Made by a program: the position numbers and the translations under genes. 37,377 nt of DNA, taken from assembly GCF_009377235.1 (NCBI RefSeq), contig NZ_VMNX01000079.1, forward strand, positions 1 to 37,377. The letters are read 5' to 3'. The DNA comes from Streptomyces acidicola. GTDB lineage: Bacteria; Actinomycetota; Actinomycetes; Streptomycetales; Streptomycetaceae. The stretch's first letter is position 1, and every line of letters starts with the position of its first letter. Under the pieces are notes generated by a model that made no database searches, had not been told where the DNA came from, and saw only the letters and a program-made list of their open reading frames with translations. This document shows positions 15,742-24,394 of this stretch, piece by piece.

Positions 15742-16944
15742 CTAGGCCGGGGGGTCCCCGTCGACCAGGCGCCCCAGGATCAGTGCGATGCGTAGGGTGA
15801 ACGCGGAGCGTACATCAGACGGTGACCATCCGGTGACGTCAGTCACACGTCGAAGCCGGTAGCGCACGGTGTTGGGGTGAACGAAAAGCATCCGTGCGGC
15901 CCCCTCCAGACTTGACGCCTGCTCCAGATACACACTGAGGGTCTCCAGGAGCGCCGAACCGGCCTCCTCCAGTGGTCTGTAGATCTCCTCCACCAACTGC
16001 TCGCGAGCGCTCGGATCCCCGGCGATCGCGCGCTCCGGAAGCAGATCGTCCGCCAGCACGGGCCGGGGCGCGTCCTGCCAGGCGGAACACGCCTTGAGCC
16101 CGGCCGCGGCGGCCTGCGCGGACCGGGTGGCGGCCAGCAGATCGGGCACGATCGGCCCGGCCACCACGGGGCCCGCGGCATACGGACCGATCAGCGACTT
16201 GGCCACCTGCAGCGGATCACTGCTGCCACCGGCGATGACGACCAGCCGGTCGCCGAGAACTCCCGTGAGCACCTGCAGCTTGGCGTGCCGGGCCGCGCGC
16301 CGGATCGCCTCGACGGTCAGCTCACTGTCACCGTCGGGGGCGGTCCCGAGGACCACGCACACGTTGGCGGGCGCGTTCCAGCCGAGCGCGGCGGCTCGCG
16401 ACACGGCTCCTTCGTCGGCCTCGCCCGACAGCACGGCGTTCACGACGAGCGACTCCAGCCGGGCGTCCCACGCGCCGCGCGCCTCGGCGGCCTGGGCGTA
16501 CACCTGGGCGGTGGCGAAGGCGATCTCGCGCGCGTACACGAGGAGCGCCTCGCGCAGCACGGACTCGTCGCCGGGAGCGGCCACCTCGTCGATGGCGCTC
16601 TCCATCACCTCGATGGTGGTCCGCACCATCTCGACGGTCTGCCGCAGGGTGATGGCCCGGGTCAGCTCGCGCGGAGCGGTCCCGAAGACATCGGTGGAGA
16701 TGGCCTGCGGGGCATCCGGATGCCGGAACCACTCGGTGAAGGCGGCGATACCGGCCTGGGCGACCAGCCCGATCCACGACCGGTTCTCCGGGGGCATCGC
16801 CCGGTACCACGGCAGCGTCTCGTCCATGCGCGCGATGGCCTGGGCTGCGAGACTTCCGGACGACTTCTCCAGCCGCTTCAGCGTTCCGGCGTGCGGGTGG
16901 ATGGGAGGGGCGTCGTGGGGCGAGGAATTACTGGCATCGGGCAC
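15742..16944 (-). CDS. fasR: FasR, PucR-family activator of fatty acid synthesis
   Basis: A 400-aa regulator with a PucR-type C-terminal helix-turn-helix at about residues 346-375 (LEGAARMLFVHPNTVRYRLRR) and a central domain of the GGDEF-like type common in CdaR/PucR proteins. The position directly upstream of fabD-fabH-acpP-fabF is that of S. coelicolor FasR, an activator of this operon and so of membrane and storage lipid supply. The GTG at 16944 (VPDASNSSPHDAPP) is chosen; the frame stays open to 17526 but that stretch overlaps the divergent pirin gene and is antisense to it. The stop codon lies 1 bp from the inverted repeat thought to be its own operator. Confidence 0.93.
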   Translation of the reverse strand: MPDASNSSPHDAPPIHPHAGTLKRLEKSSGSLAAQAIARMDETLPWYRAMPPENRSWIGLVAQAGIAAFTEWFRHPDAPQAISTDVFGTAPRELTRAITLRQTVEMVRTTIEVMESAIDEVAAPGDESVLREALLVYAREIAFATAQVYAQAAEARGAWDARLESLVVNAVLSGEADEGAVSRAAALGWNAPANVCVVLGTAPDGDSELTVEAIRRAARHAKLQVLTGVLGDRLVVIAGGSSDPLQVAKSLIGPYAAGPVVAGPIVPDLLAATRSAQAAAAGLKACSAWQDAPRPVLADDLLPERAIAGDPSAREQLVEEIYRPLEEAGSALLETLSVYLEQASSLEGAARMLFVHPNTVRYRLRRVTDVTGWSPSDVRSAFTLRIALILGRLVDGDPPA

Positions 16945-17007
16945 GGGACAAGACTGCCTTATCAGGACGCCGGGGTGAGGCGGTGGGTCGCTACCGTGGA
17001 GTATGTG

Positions 17008-17664
17008 ATGGATGTACGGCGCGCCGGTGAGCGCTACAGCGGTGGGGACCTCGCCGCTGGAATCATTTCTTTCCATGCCTTCTCCTTCGGCCCGCACTAC
17101 GACCCGGACAACCTCCGCTTCGGTCCGCTGCTCGGCTGCAACGAGGAACGGCTCGCGCCCGGTGCCGGTTTCGACGAGCATCCGCACAGCCACACGGAGA
17201 TCGTGACGTGGGTGGTGGAGGGCGAGCTGACGCACCGTGACTCCGCCGGCCACGAGACGGTCGTACGACCCGGGGACGTGCAGCGGCTGAGCTCGGCGGG
17301 CGGGGTGCGGCATGTGGAGCGCAACGACGGGGACGTTCCGTTGACGTTCGTCCAGATGTGGCTGGCGCCGCTGGAGCCCGGCGGCGAGCCCGCGTACGAG
17401 ATCGTCCGCGGCATCGCCGACTCCACGCCGTACGCGGTTCCGGAGGCCGGTGCGATGCTGCACGTGCGGCGGTTGGCCGGGGGCGAACGTACGGCGGTTC
17501 CGGACGCGGCGTTCCTGTATGTGCATGTGGTGCGGGGTGAGGTGCGACTGGACGGCGCGGAGCTGGCGGCCGGGGACGCCGCCCGGATCGCGGACGCGGA
17601 GGAGATGGACGCGTTCGCGGTTACGGCGGCGGAGTTGCTGATCTGGGAGATGGCCGCCGGGTGA
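17008..17664 (+). CDS. Pirin-family bicupin protein
   Basis: A 218-aa pirin/YhhW-type cupin. The iron-binding set of the first cupin is visible: H58 and H60 in EHPHSHTEI, then H102 and E104 in VRHVERN, matching the His-His-His-Glu set of pirin. The second cupin half is shorter and lacks ligands. Family members include quercetin 2,3-dioxygenases and metabolic or stress modulators; in Streptomyces ambofaciens a pirin has been linked to central carbon and beta-oxidation control, so a role next to fatty acid genes is plausible but unproven. The ATG at 17008 has GGAG 6 nt upstream (GTG 17005 is the alternative). It is divergent from fasR with 63 bp between the start codons, so their promoters must overlap or abut. 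Confidence 0.9.
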   Translation: MDVRRAGERYSGGDLAAGIISFHAFSFGPHYDPDNLRFGPLLGCNEERLAPGAGFDEHPHSHTEIVTWVVEGELTHRDSAGHETVVRPGDVQRLSSAGGVRHVERNDGDVPLTFVQMWLAPLEPGGEPAYEIVRGIADSTPYAVPEAGAMLHVRRLAGGERTAVPDAAFLYVHVVRGEVRLDGAELAAGDAARIADAEEMDAFAVTAAELLIWEMAAG

Positions 17665-17717
17665 GCGAGTGTGAGGGTGTACTCACCGGCGGCCCGTGCC
17701 GCCGTTCGCGGTGCCGG

Positions 17718-17732
17718 GGCCCCTCCGGGGCC
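17718..17732. terminator. Small GC hairpin after pirin gene
   Basis: GGCCCC-TCC-GGGGCC, a perfect 6-bp stem with a 3-nt loop, 54 nt after the pirin stop. It could end the pirin transcript. Confidence 0.4.
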
Positions 17733-17739
17733 GACGCAA

Positions 17740-18313
17740 CGCACGGGTGCGGCACTCCGCCAGCGCGGCCTGTCGCCTGAAGATAGAAGTACACCTATAT
17801 AAAACGTGCCGAAGGCGATCCGAGCATTTCCGCATTCGATGACCGCATGGATCCAGGTGTTCCACAGCGTCGGTACAGAGACCGCCCTCGCCACGCTCTT
17901 CCCGGCTGCGCCATCTTGCCGGTGACCGCGCTGCCCCTCGGCCTTACCTGGCGGCGCCTGACCGCCAGCGGGCAGGGGGATGACGTTCAGGTCGTCGTCG
18001 GGCGCTCGTAGACCAAGGCTTCGGTGGGCCGCGGGCCGCGGAGGAGACCACGGCCCGCAGTGAGGGCGCAGCTCAGTTCCGCTCCGTGCCCAGTTGGCAT
18101 TCATCGCGACATTCACCCTTGCAACTCATTAATGAAAGCACCTGACTTTGCCCAAGTAATGGCAAATATTCTGGCCGGAACGCGGAAGTTTCAGCTCGGC
18201 GGCGACGTCGAGAATGCCAAGTCGTTTCGTGTTCTGCATAGATTCAACTCTCCATCCCCGTGAGCAGCATGATCAATCCATAGGGTCCTTGAGGCATTTG
18301 AAGGAAGGGACCC
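17740..18313. other. Gene-poor interval, last 200 bp low in GC
   Basis: No convincing gene is seen. Between 17740 and 18030 there is an AT-rich patch (ACCTATATAAAACG around 17787-17800) and no family similarity in any frame that I can recognise. A hairpin GCGGGCCG/CGGCCCGC sits at 18031-18058 (8-bp stem, 12-nt loop). From about 18100 to 18313 GC falls to near 50%, unlike the neighbouring genes; this stretch is the 5' region of the ABC cassette and contains a doubtful 43-codon ORF. Confidence 0.6.
18132..18263 (+). CDS. Doubtful 43-aa small ORF in the leader of the ABC cassette
   Basis: ATG 18132 to TGA 18261-18263 encodes a peptide starting MKAPDFAQVMANILAGTRKF and ending in SPSP. It has no cysteine and no Shine-Dalgarno that I can see. 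About 23 of 42 third positions are G or C, far below the neighbours, so ordinary coding pressure is absent. It could be a short leader peptide, a transferred peptide precursor or chance. Listed only because of its place immediately before an exporter. Confidence 0.15.
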   Translation: MKAPDFAQVMANILAGTRKFQLGGDVENAKSFRVLHRFNSPSP

Positions 18314-19255
18314 ATGGAAGAACTCCGCGCAATCCGGGCTCGCGGTATCACGAAGAGTTTCGGCAATGTCGTCGCCCTGGACGGCATCGATCTCGATGTA
18401 ACGCAGGGTCAGATCCATGGCCTGGTCGGACCGAACGGCGCCGGAAAGACGACGTTGCTCGGCCTTCTGCTGGGGCTCGCGGTGGCCGACGGCGGTCGCC
18501 TGGAGGTCCTCGGTACACCGGTCGAGCGGACACTCGACGCTCCCCACGGTGTCGCCGGCTTCGTGGACGGCCCCGCTCTCTACCCCTCGCTCACCCCACG
18601 GCAGAACCTCGCCGCGCTGGCCGCGCTCCGCAGCCACGACGCGCGCACGGCGGGGATCGACAACGTCCTCGCCGAGGTCGGTCTCACCGACGTCGCCGAC
18701 GACCGTACCCGCGGCTTCTCCCTCGGCATGCGCCAGCGGCTCGGGCTTGCCGCCGCCCTGCTGACCAAGCCCCGGCTGCTCGTGCTCGACGAACCGTCCA
18801 ACGGCCTCGACCCGGCGGGCAAGAAGCACGTGCACGGTGTCCTCAACCGGCTCGCGGCCGACGGAACCGCCGTCGTGCTCTCCAGCCACAACATGGACGA
18901 CCTCGAGGCGCTGTGCTCCGAGGTGACCATCCTCGCCGCCGGGCGCGTCGTCTTCTCCGGCCCGCTGAGCGAGTTGGCCACCGAGAACCGTGAACTCGAC
19001 TACCGGCTGCTCACCTCCGACCCGCAGGCCGCGCGCCGGCTGGCGGACGACGCGCCGGGGATCCAGGTCATCGACGACGCCGGGACACGGCAGGACGCCG
19101 AACTGCTCGTCGTACGCGCCCTGGTGCCCGCCCTCGACCAACTCGTGGTGCGGCTCGTGGAGAAGGGCGTCGCGCCGCGCGAGCTCACTCCCGTGGTCTC
19201 GCCACTCGAAGCCGCGTTTCTGGCCCTCACCGAGCAGCAGGAGGCGGGCAGATGA
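18314..19255 (+). CDS. ABC transporter ATP-binding protein (BcrA/CcmA type)
   Basis: A 313-aa nucleotide-binding subunit of an export-type ABC system. Walker A GPNGAGKTT is at residues 39-47. The signature is the variant FSLGMRQRL (~135-143). Walker B LLVLDEPSNGLDP is at ~155-167 with catalytic E160. The switch His lies in VVLSSHNMDDLE. The last ~90 residues form the extra C-terminal domain usual in BcrA-like exporters of peptides and lipids. The ATG at 18314 has GAAGGAAGGG upstream. It overlaps the permease start by 4 nt (ATGA), so the two are translationally coupled, and the cassette continues into a secreted phosphoesterase. The exported substrate is not known. Confidence 0.95.
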   Translation: MEELRAIRARGITKSFGNVVALDGIDLDVTQGQIHGLVGPNGAGKTTLLGLLLGLAVADGGRLEVLGTPVERTLDAPHGVAGFVDGPALYPSLTPRQNLAALAALRSHDARTAGIDNVLAEVGLTDVADDRTRGFSLGMRQRLGLAAALLTKPRLLVLDEPSNGLDPAGKKHVHGVLNRLAADGTAVVLSSHNMDDLEALCSEVTILAAGRVVFSGPLSELATENRELDYRLLTSDPQAARRLADDAPGIQVIDDAGTRQDAELLVVRALVPALDQLVVRLVEKGVAPRELTPVVSPLEAAFLALTEQQEAGR

Positions 19256-20628
19256 CCACGACCCTCACCCGGAGCGGGGAACAGGAACACGAGCAGGTGA
19301 CCGAGGGCCGTCGCGTCCCCGTCACCCGCGCCTGCCGCTTCGAGCTCGTCAAGCTGGTCTCCCAGTGGCGAATCCGCCTGCTGGTCCTCGCCTGCTGGAT
19401 CGCTCCCGCCCTCTTCGTCGCCGGGGTGAGCCGGCAGAGCACACTTCCTGTCGACACCCTCTTCGGGCGCTGGATGCTCGCCTCCGGGTGGGCCGGGCCG
19501 CTGGTGATGCTCGGTTTCGCGGGGACCTGGGCGCTCCCGCTGCTGACCTCGGTCGTGGCCGGTGACGTGTTCGCCTCCGAGGACCGGCTCGGCACCTGGC
19601 GCCATCTGCTCATGGCGGTCCGCTCGCCCCGGCGGATCTTCGTGGCGAAGGCGGTGGCCAGTCTCACCGTCCTGCTGCTGCTCGTGGCCGGGCTCGCGGT
19701 CTCCAGCACCGTCGGCGGCCTCCTCGTGGTCGGCAACCAGCCGCTGGTCGGTCTCGACGGCCATCTCCTGGCACCGTCGGACGCCGCCGTCCCGGTCGTG
19801 CTCGCCTGGGTCTGCGTCCTCGCTCCGACCTTGGCGCTCGCCGCACTCGGCCTCCTCGGATCGGTCACGCTGGGACGGTCCCCGATGGGGCTGCTGGTGC
19901 CCGTGTTCGTCTCGCTCGCGATGGCGGTCGCCCAGATGCTGCCGCTTCCTGTGGCCGTGCGCGTCGCCCTTCCGAGCTACGCCTTCATCTCCTGGAACGG
20001 CCTGTTCACCAGCCCCCGGCAACTCGGCCCGCTGCTGATCGGCATCGGTGTCAGCCTCGTGTGGGCCGTGGTCGCGACGGCGCTGGCGTATGTGCTCTTC
20101 GTACGGCGCGACTTCACCAACCTGACCCACGACGGTTCGGGCCGCCGCGCGATCACCGTCGGAGTCCTACCGCTCGTCGGGGTGGCCGCCGCGTCGTTCG
20201 CGGTTGTCGCCGCGACGACCTCGGCGACGGGCTCCGGGATCGAGCAGGACAAGGTGCAGCGCTCGCTCGCCACGGCGTTCGCGCACCTGTACCGGATCCA
20301 GACCGGCCAACTCAACCGGCCCGCCGTCACCGAGGCCCAGTTGAAGGCCACGGCGTCGTGCAACAAGGGCAGCACCAGGGTCGCAGCGGAGGGCCCGGGC
20401 AACGACTGGCGCTGCGTCGTGACCTGGCATCTTCCCGGCGTCGAGGCCACAGGACAGGCCATCTACCAACTCGACGTCACTCCGGACGGGCGGTTCATGG
20501 CCGATGGCGATGGACCGAAGGAAGTGAACGGCTACTTCCTGGTGCGGACCCCCGACGGGGACGCACCGAACCCGCTGTGGCAGTTCGACGGCAACGTCGA
20601 ACTGCTCGACACCACCCCGAAGGGATAG
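19252..20628 (+). CDS. ABC permease with extracytoplasmic C-terminal domain
   Basis: A 458-aa membrane subunit partnering the upstream ATPase. After a cytoplasmic N-terminus (~40 aa) about seven hydrophobic segments follow, at roughly 41-59, 75-100, 130-158, 176-205, 212-232, 260-285 and 300-325, an ABC-2-like layout. Unusually, about 130 residues come after the last membrane segment, predicted outside the cell. They include a pair of cysteines (TASCNKG and DWRCVVTW) that could form a disulfide. I do not recognise this domain with confidence; it vaguely resembles small secreted DUF4333-like domains. The gene starts by ATGA overlap and is followed after 6 bp by the phosphoesterase gene, so the extra domain may cooperate with that secreted protein. 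Confidence 0.88.
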   Translation: MTTTLTRSGEQEHEQVTEGRRVPVTRACRFELVKLVSQWRIRLLVLACWIAPALFVAGVSRQSTLPVDTLFGRWMLASGWAGPLVMLGFAGTWALPLLTSVVAGDVFASEDRLGTWRHLLMAVRSPRRIFVAKAVASLTVLLLLVAGLAVSSTVGGLLVVGNQPLVGLDGHLLAPSDAAVPVVLAWVCVLAPTLALAALGLLGSVTLGRSPMGLLVPVFVSLAMAVAQMLPLPVAVRVALPSYAFISWNGLFTSPRQLGPLLIGIGVSLVWAVVATALAYVLFVRRDFTNLTHDGSGRRAITVGVLPLVGVAAASFAVVAATTSATGSGIEQDKVQRSLATAFAHLYRIQTGQLNRPAVTEAQLKATASCNKGSTRVAAEGPGNDWRCVVTWHLPGVEATGQAIYQLDVTPDGRFMADGDGPKEVNGYFLVRTPDGDAPNPLWQFDGNVELLDTTPKG

Positions 20629-20634
20629 CACTCC

Positions 20635-23385
20635 ATGCAGGTAACTCGCCGCCGCAAGCTCGTCGAGGAAGCGCGGATCAACCTCATCGCCAGACGCATC
20701 GGCCGCCGGATGCCGCTGTTGACGGCGGGCACCACCGCTGTCGCCCTCGTGGCCGCCGGCACGGCGCTCGCGCAGACCCATCAGTTCGACACGGACCAGG
20801 TAGGCCAGGTCACCGAGGACGGCCAGGTCGTCTCCAGCGACCAGTACATCGCCCCGTACGGCGACCGTCTTGTCATCAACCAGGGCAAGATCATGTCGTC
20901 CTCGGTCAGCCCGGACGGCACGCACATGGCCGCCTCGGTCACCGACGGTGGCGCGGCCCTGGCCATCGTGGACCTGAAGAACTGGGAGACGCAGCAGCTC
21001 GTCAGCAAGGCCGCGTCGTCGAACCCCCGCATCGGCAGCAACAACGTGGGCCAGGAAGGCCCGACGTACTCGCCCGACGGCAAGCAGCTGTGGCTGGGCC
21101 AGCCGGACGGCTACACCGTGTTCACCGTGAACGCGAACGGCAGCGTCGCCGGCCCGAGGACCGTCAGCATCCCGGCGCAGGGGTCCAAGCACGCCCTGGT
21201 GGGCGCGGCGACGTTCTCGGCCGACGGCAATACCGTGTACTCCGCGGTCAACGGCCAGAACCGGGTCGTCGCCATCGACGCCGCGACCGGGACCATCAAG
21301 CAGAGCTGGAACGTGGGCAACGCCCCGCGCGGCATGGTCGTCGTCGGCGACAAGCTCTACGTGAGCAACGAGGGCGGTCGCCCGGCCAAGCCCGGCGAGC
21401 CCACGATCAACTCGTACGGCACGCAGGTACTCGCCGACCAGAAGACCGCTGCCACCACCAGCGGCACGGTCAGCGTCATCGACCTGGCGAACCAGGACGC
21501 CGCGGTCGCCGGCATCGACGTCGGTCTGCACCCGACCGCCGTGTACGCCAAGAACGGCGTGGTGTTCGTCACCAACACCGCCGACAACAACGTCTCGGTC
21601 ATCGACACGGCGAAGGACGAGGTCGTCCAGACCATCTCCACCCAGCCGTGGGCCAAGGCCCAGGTGGGCTACGAGCCCGACGCGGTGACCCTCACCGACG
21701 ACGGTCACCTGCTGGTGACCCTCGGCCGCGCCAACGCCGTCGCCGTCTACAAGTACACCTCCGCGCAGGAGCCGGTCAGCTACGTCGGCCTGCTCCCCAC
21801 GGACTACTTCCCCTCGGAGATCACCACCTCCGGCAACGAGGTGTACGTCTCCAACACCCGTGGCATCGACGCCCGCCGTAAGGCCACCGGCGGTCGCGGC
21901 ACCCACGACACGACGTCGAGCGTGCAGAAGTTCACGCTGCCCGACGACAGCGTGATCAAGTCCTACACCGGCAAGGTCTTCAAGCAGAACGGCTGGAACG
22001 GCGAGTCGCTCAAGAAGTCCGACGGCTCACCGGCCAAGCCGGTGCCGGTCCCGGTCAAGCTCGGCGACCCCTCGACGATCAAGCACGTCTTCCTGCTCGT
22101 CAAGGAGAACCGGACCTACGACCAGGTCTTCGGTGACATGCCGCAGGGCAACGGCGACCCGTCGCTGACCGAGTTCGGTGACAATGTGACGCCGAACCAG
22201 CACGCCCTGGCCAAGCAGTTCGGCCTGTACGACAACACGTACGACATCGGCACCAACTCCGCCGAGGGCCACAACTGGCTGATGCAGGCCGACGACCCGG
22301 AGTACACCGAGTCATCGGCCGGTGAGTACGCCCGCAGCTACGACACCGAGGACGACGCCCTCGGCCACCAGAAGACCGGCTTCATCTGGACCGGTGCGCA
22401 GGCGGCCGGCAAGTCCGTCCGGAACTTCGGTGAGTTCCAGCAGTTCCTGACCAAGCCGTCGGGCGCCAGCTGGCAGAACCTGTACTGCGACAGCAAGAAC
22501 ATGGCGGCGACCGGTCAGGACACCGCCTACCCGCTGAACTCGACCTCGCCGATCCCGTCGCTCAACGACGTGTCGGTGCACGGCTTCCCGAAGTTCGACA
22601 CCAGCGTCCCGGACGTCTACCGGGCACAGATCTGGAAGAAGGACTTCGAGAAGAACGGACCGGCGAACCTGAACATGTTCTGGCTCTCCAGCGACCACAC
22701 CGGTGGCCCGGTGAGCGCTGCCTCCCAGGTCGCGGACAACGACCTCGCCGTGGGCCAGATCGTCGACGAGATCTCGCACAGCAAGTACTGGAAGGATTCG
22801 GCGATCTTCGTCGTCGAGGACGACTCCCAGGCGGGTCTCGACCACGTCGACGGCCACCGTGCCCCGGTCCAGATCATCAGCCCCTGGGCCAAGCACTCCA
22901 CGGTGGACAGCCACTACTACTCCCAGATCACCATGATGCGGACCATCGAGCAGATCCTCGGGGTCCAGCCGATGAACCAGAAGGACACCGCGGCCACCCC
23001 GATGGCCTCGGCGTTCACCCAGAGCCCGGACTACACACCGTTCAAGGTGCTGCCCAACCGGACCTCGCTGACCGCCGGTGTGAAGACCGCGCCCTCCTGT
23101 GGTCTGGACACCCCCGCGGCGCAGGACCTGAAGGCAGCGGCCGTGCCGTCGCCCTCGGTGCCGGAGGACATGAAGGACATCGCCGCCCAGTGGGACCAGT
23201 GGAAGCCGAAGCAGCGGCTGACCGGTCCCAACGCCGTTCCGGACTACGCTCCCCCCGCCCAGATGAACCACCTCACGTGGTACGAGACCCACAACTGGGC
23301 GAAGCCGTACCCGGGTGAGAAGAAGATCTACGCTCCGCAGGACGTGCCGGGCGCCGCCATACCGTCGGCGGAGAACGACGGCTGA
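20635..23385 (+). CDS. Secreted YncE-type beta-propeller / phosphoesterase fusion
   Basis: A 916-aa bifunctional protein. An N-terminal basic stretch (RRIGRR) and hydrophobic segment ending GTALAQ (~residues 25-46) act as signal peptide or anchor. Residues ~50-450 carry YVTN/YncE-like propeller repeats (VSVIDLANQD, NTADNNVSVIDTAKDEVV, GLHPTAV). Residues ~480-830 are a PF04185-type phosphoesterase related to phospholipase C and alkaline phosphatase: VKENRTYDQVFGDMPQG at ~489 contains the usual metal/active-site region, and VVEDDSQAGLDHVDGHR at ~726-742 the second metal-binding cluster. Expected to hydrolyse phosphoesters outside the cell; the substrate is unknown. Last gene of the ABC cassette, 6 bp after the permease stop, with GAAGGG upstream of its ATG, and followed by a hairpin terminator. 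Confidence 0.93.
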   Translation: MQVTRRRKLVEEARINLIARRIGRRMPLLTAGTTAVALVAAGTALAQTHQFDTDQVGQVTEDGQVVSSDQYIAPYGDRLVINQGKIMSSSVSPDGTHMAASVTDGGAALAIVDLKNWETQQLVSKAASSNPRIGSNNVGQEGPTYSPDGKQLWLGQPDGYTVFTVNANGSVAGPRTVSIPAQGSKHALVGAATFSADGNTVYSAVNGQNRVVAIDAATGTIKQSWNVGNAPRGMVVVGDKLYVSNEGGRPAKPGEPTINSYGTQVLADQKTAATTSGTVSVIDLANQDAAVAGIDVGLHPTAVYAKNGVVFVTNTADNNVSVIDTAKDEVVQTISTQPWAKAQVGYEPDAVTLTDDGHLLVTLGRANAVAVYKYTSAQEPVSYVGLLPTDYFPSEITTSGNEVYVSNTRGIDARRKATGGRGTHDTTSSVQKFTLPDDSVIKSYTGKVFKQNGWNGESLKKSDGSPAKPVPVPVKLGDPSTIKHVFLLVKENRTYDQVFGDMPQGNGDPSLTEFGDNVTPNQHALAKQFGLYDNTYDIGTNSAEGHNWLMQADDPEYTESSAGEYARSYDTEDDALGHQKTGFIWTGAQAAGKSVRNFGEFQQFLTKPSGASWQNLYCDSKNMAATGQDTAYPLNSTSPIPSLNDVSVHGFPKFDTSVPDVYRAQIWKKDFEKNGPANLNMFWLSSDHTGGPVSAASQVADNDLAVGQIVDEISHSKYWKDSAIFVVEDDSQAGLDHVDGHRAPVQIISPWAKHSTVDSHYYSQITMMRTIEQILGVQPMNQKDTAATPMASAFTQSPDYTPFKVLPNRTSLTAGVKTAPSCGLDTPAAQDLKAAAVPSPSVPEDMKDIAAQWDQWKPKQRLTGPNAVPDYAPPAQMNHLTWYETHNWAKPYPGEKKIYAPQDVPGAAIPSAENDG

Positions 23386-23406
23386 CACAGGCTCACGCGC
23401 CCGGTT

Positions 23407-23438
23407 GCCCCTGGTCGGCATCATCGCCGGTCAGGGGC
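23407..23438. terminator. Hairpin terminator after the phosphoesterase gene
   Basis: GCCCCTG (23407-23413) pairs with CAGGGGC (23432-23438), with an inner GGC/GCC pair and a short loop. It lies 21 nt after the stop and faces the convergent hydrolase gene, so it may act in both directions. Confidence 0.7.
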
Positions 23439-23553
23439 CCACTTGCGAAACGCGAGGCGCCGTCCCGCCGGGTTTCCGTAGCCGAGAGTGATCAGTCGGT
23501 TGCACTCTGGTGGCGTGAATGACGCGACTGGTGCAGTCGGCCAGGGGATGGCG

Positions 23554-24375
23554 TCAGCTGTGCAACTCGGACAGCACCGCATCCGTGAACGGCGTCCACG
23601 CCTCGATAGCCCACGGCCCGAACGCACGGTCCGTCAACGCCACGCACGCCGCACCCACCACCGGATCGACCCACAGGAACGTGCCCGACTGGCCGAAGTG
23701 GCCGAAGGTGCGCGGCGAGGACGAAGTCCCCGTCCAGTGCGGGGACTTGGAGTCGCGGATCTCGAAGCCGAGGCCCCAGTCGTTGGGGTTCTGGTGCCCG
23801 TAACCCGGCAGGACGCCCTTCGTGCCCGGGTAGTGGACCGTCATCGCCTCCGCGACCGTCCGAGGGTCGAGCAGCCGCGGCGCCTGCACCTCCGCCGCGA
23901 ACCGCACCAGATCGTCCACCGTCGAGACCCCGTCCTTGGCGGGCGAGCCGTCGAGCGTCGTGGACGTCATCCCGAGCGGCTCCAGCACCGCCTGCCGCAG
24001 ATACTCGGCGAACGGGATGTCCGTCGCCTTCGCCACATGGTCCCCCAGCACCTCGAACCCCGCGTTCGAGTACAGCCGCCGCTCCCCGGGCGCGGACGTC
24101 ACCCGGTGCTCGTCGAACGCCAGCCCGGAGGTGTGAGCGAGGAGATGCCGGACCGTGGAGCCGGGCGGGCCCGCCGGCTCGTCCAGTTCCACGGCCCCCT
24201 CCTCGTACGCGACCAGCACGGCGTACGCGGCGAGCGGCTTCGTGACCGAGGCCAGCGGGAAACGGTGCCCGGTCGGGCCGTACGACCCGAGGACGGTGCC
24301 GTCCGCGCGCACGACGGCCGCCGCGGCCGTGGACACCGGCCAGTTCTCGATCAACGTCAGGCTCTCAAGGGACAT
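23554..24375 (-). CDS. Class C beta-lactamase-like serine hydrolase
   Basis: A 273-aa serine hydrolase of the beta-lactamase/transpeptidase-like (PF00144) family. The S-x-x-K catalytic pair is S43-V-T-K46, the Y-S-N motif is Y102-N104, and HFGQSG near the C-terminus is the H-x-G third motif. No signal peptide is present, and at 273 aa it is shorter than true AmpC enzymes, so it is more likely an esterase or peptidase than a resistance enzyme. The start (ATG 24375) lies 19 nt after the stop of the GNAT gene on the same strand, so the two form an operon with GNAT first. Physiological substrate unknown. Confidence 0.9.
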   Translation of the reverse strand: MSLESLTLIENWPVSTAAAAVVRADGTVLGSYGPTGHRFPLASVTKPLAAYAVLVAYEEGAVELDEPAGPPGSTVRHLLAHTSGLAFDEHRVTSAPGERRLYSNAGFEVLGDHVAKATDIPFAEYLRQAVLEPLGMTSTTLDGSPAKDGVSTVDDLVRFAAEVQAPRLLDPRTVAEAMTVHYPGTKGVLPGYGHQNPNDWGLGFEIRDSKSPHWTGTSSSPRTFGHFGQSGTFLWVDPVVGAACVALTDRAFGPWAIEAWTPFTDAVLSELHS

Positions 24376-24394
24376 GTGTACGAGACTAGGCGGC

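Noticed and set aside
16285..17007. N-terminal extension of the pirin ORF
   Set aside because: It is antisense to fasR; the Shine-Dalgarno and family start are at 17008.
16945..17526. N-terminal extension of FasR (594-aa reading)
   Set aside because: The added 194 residues run antisense through the pirin gene; the GTG at 16944 gives the expected 400-aa protein.
17683..17865. 60-aa minus-strand ORF after pirin
   Set aside because: No Shine-Dalgarno, no family similarity and irregular codon use.
23554..24375. Beta-lactam resistance gene
   Set aside because: SxxK and YSN motifs are present, but the protein lacks a signal peptide and is short for AmpC; it fits the broad PF00144 hydrolases better.
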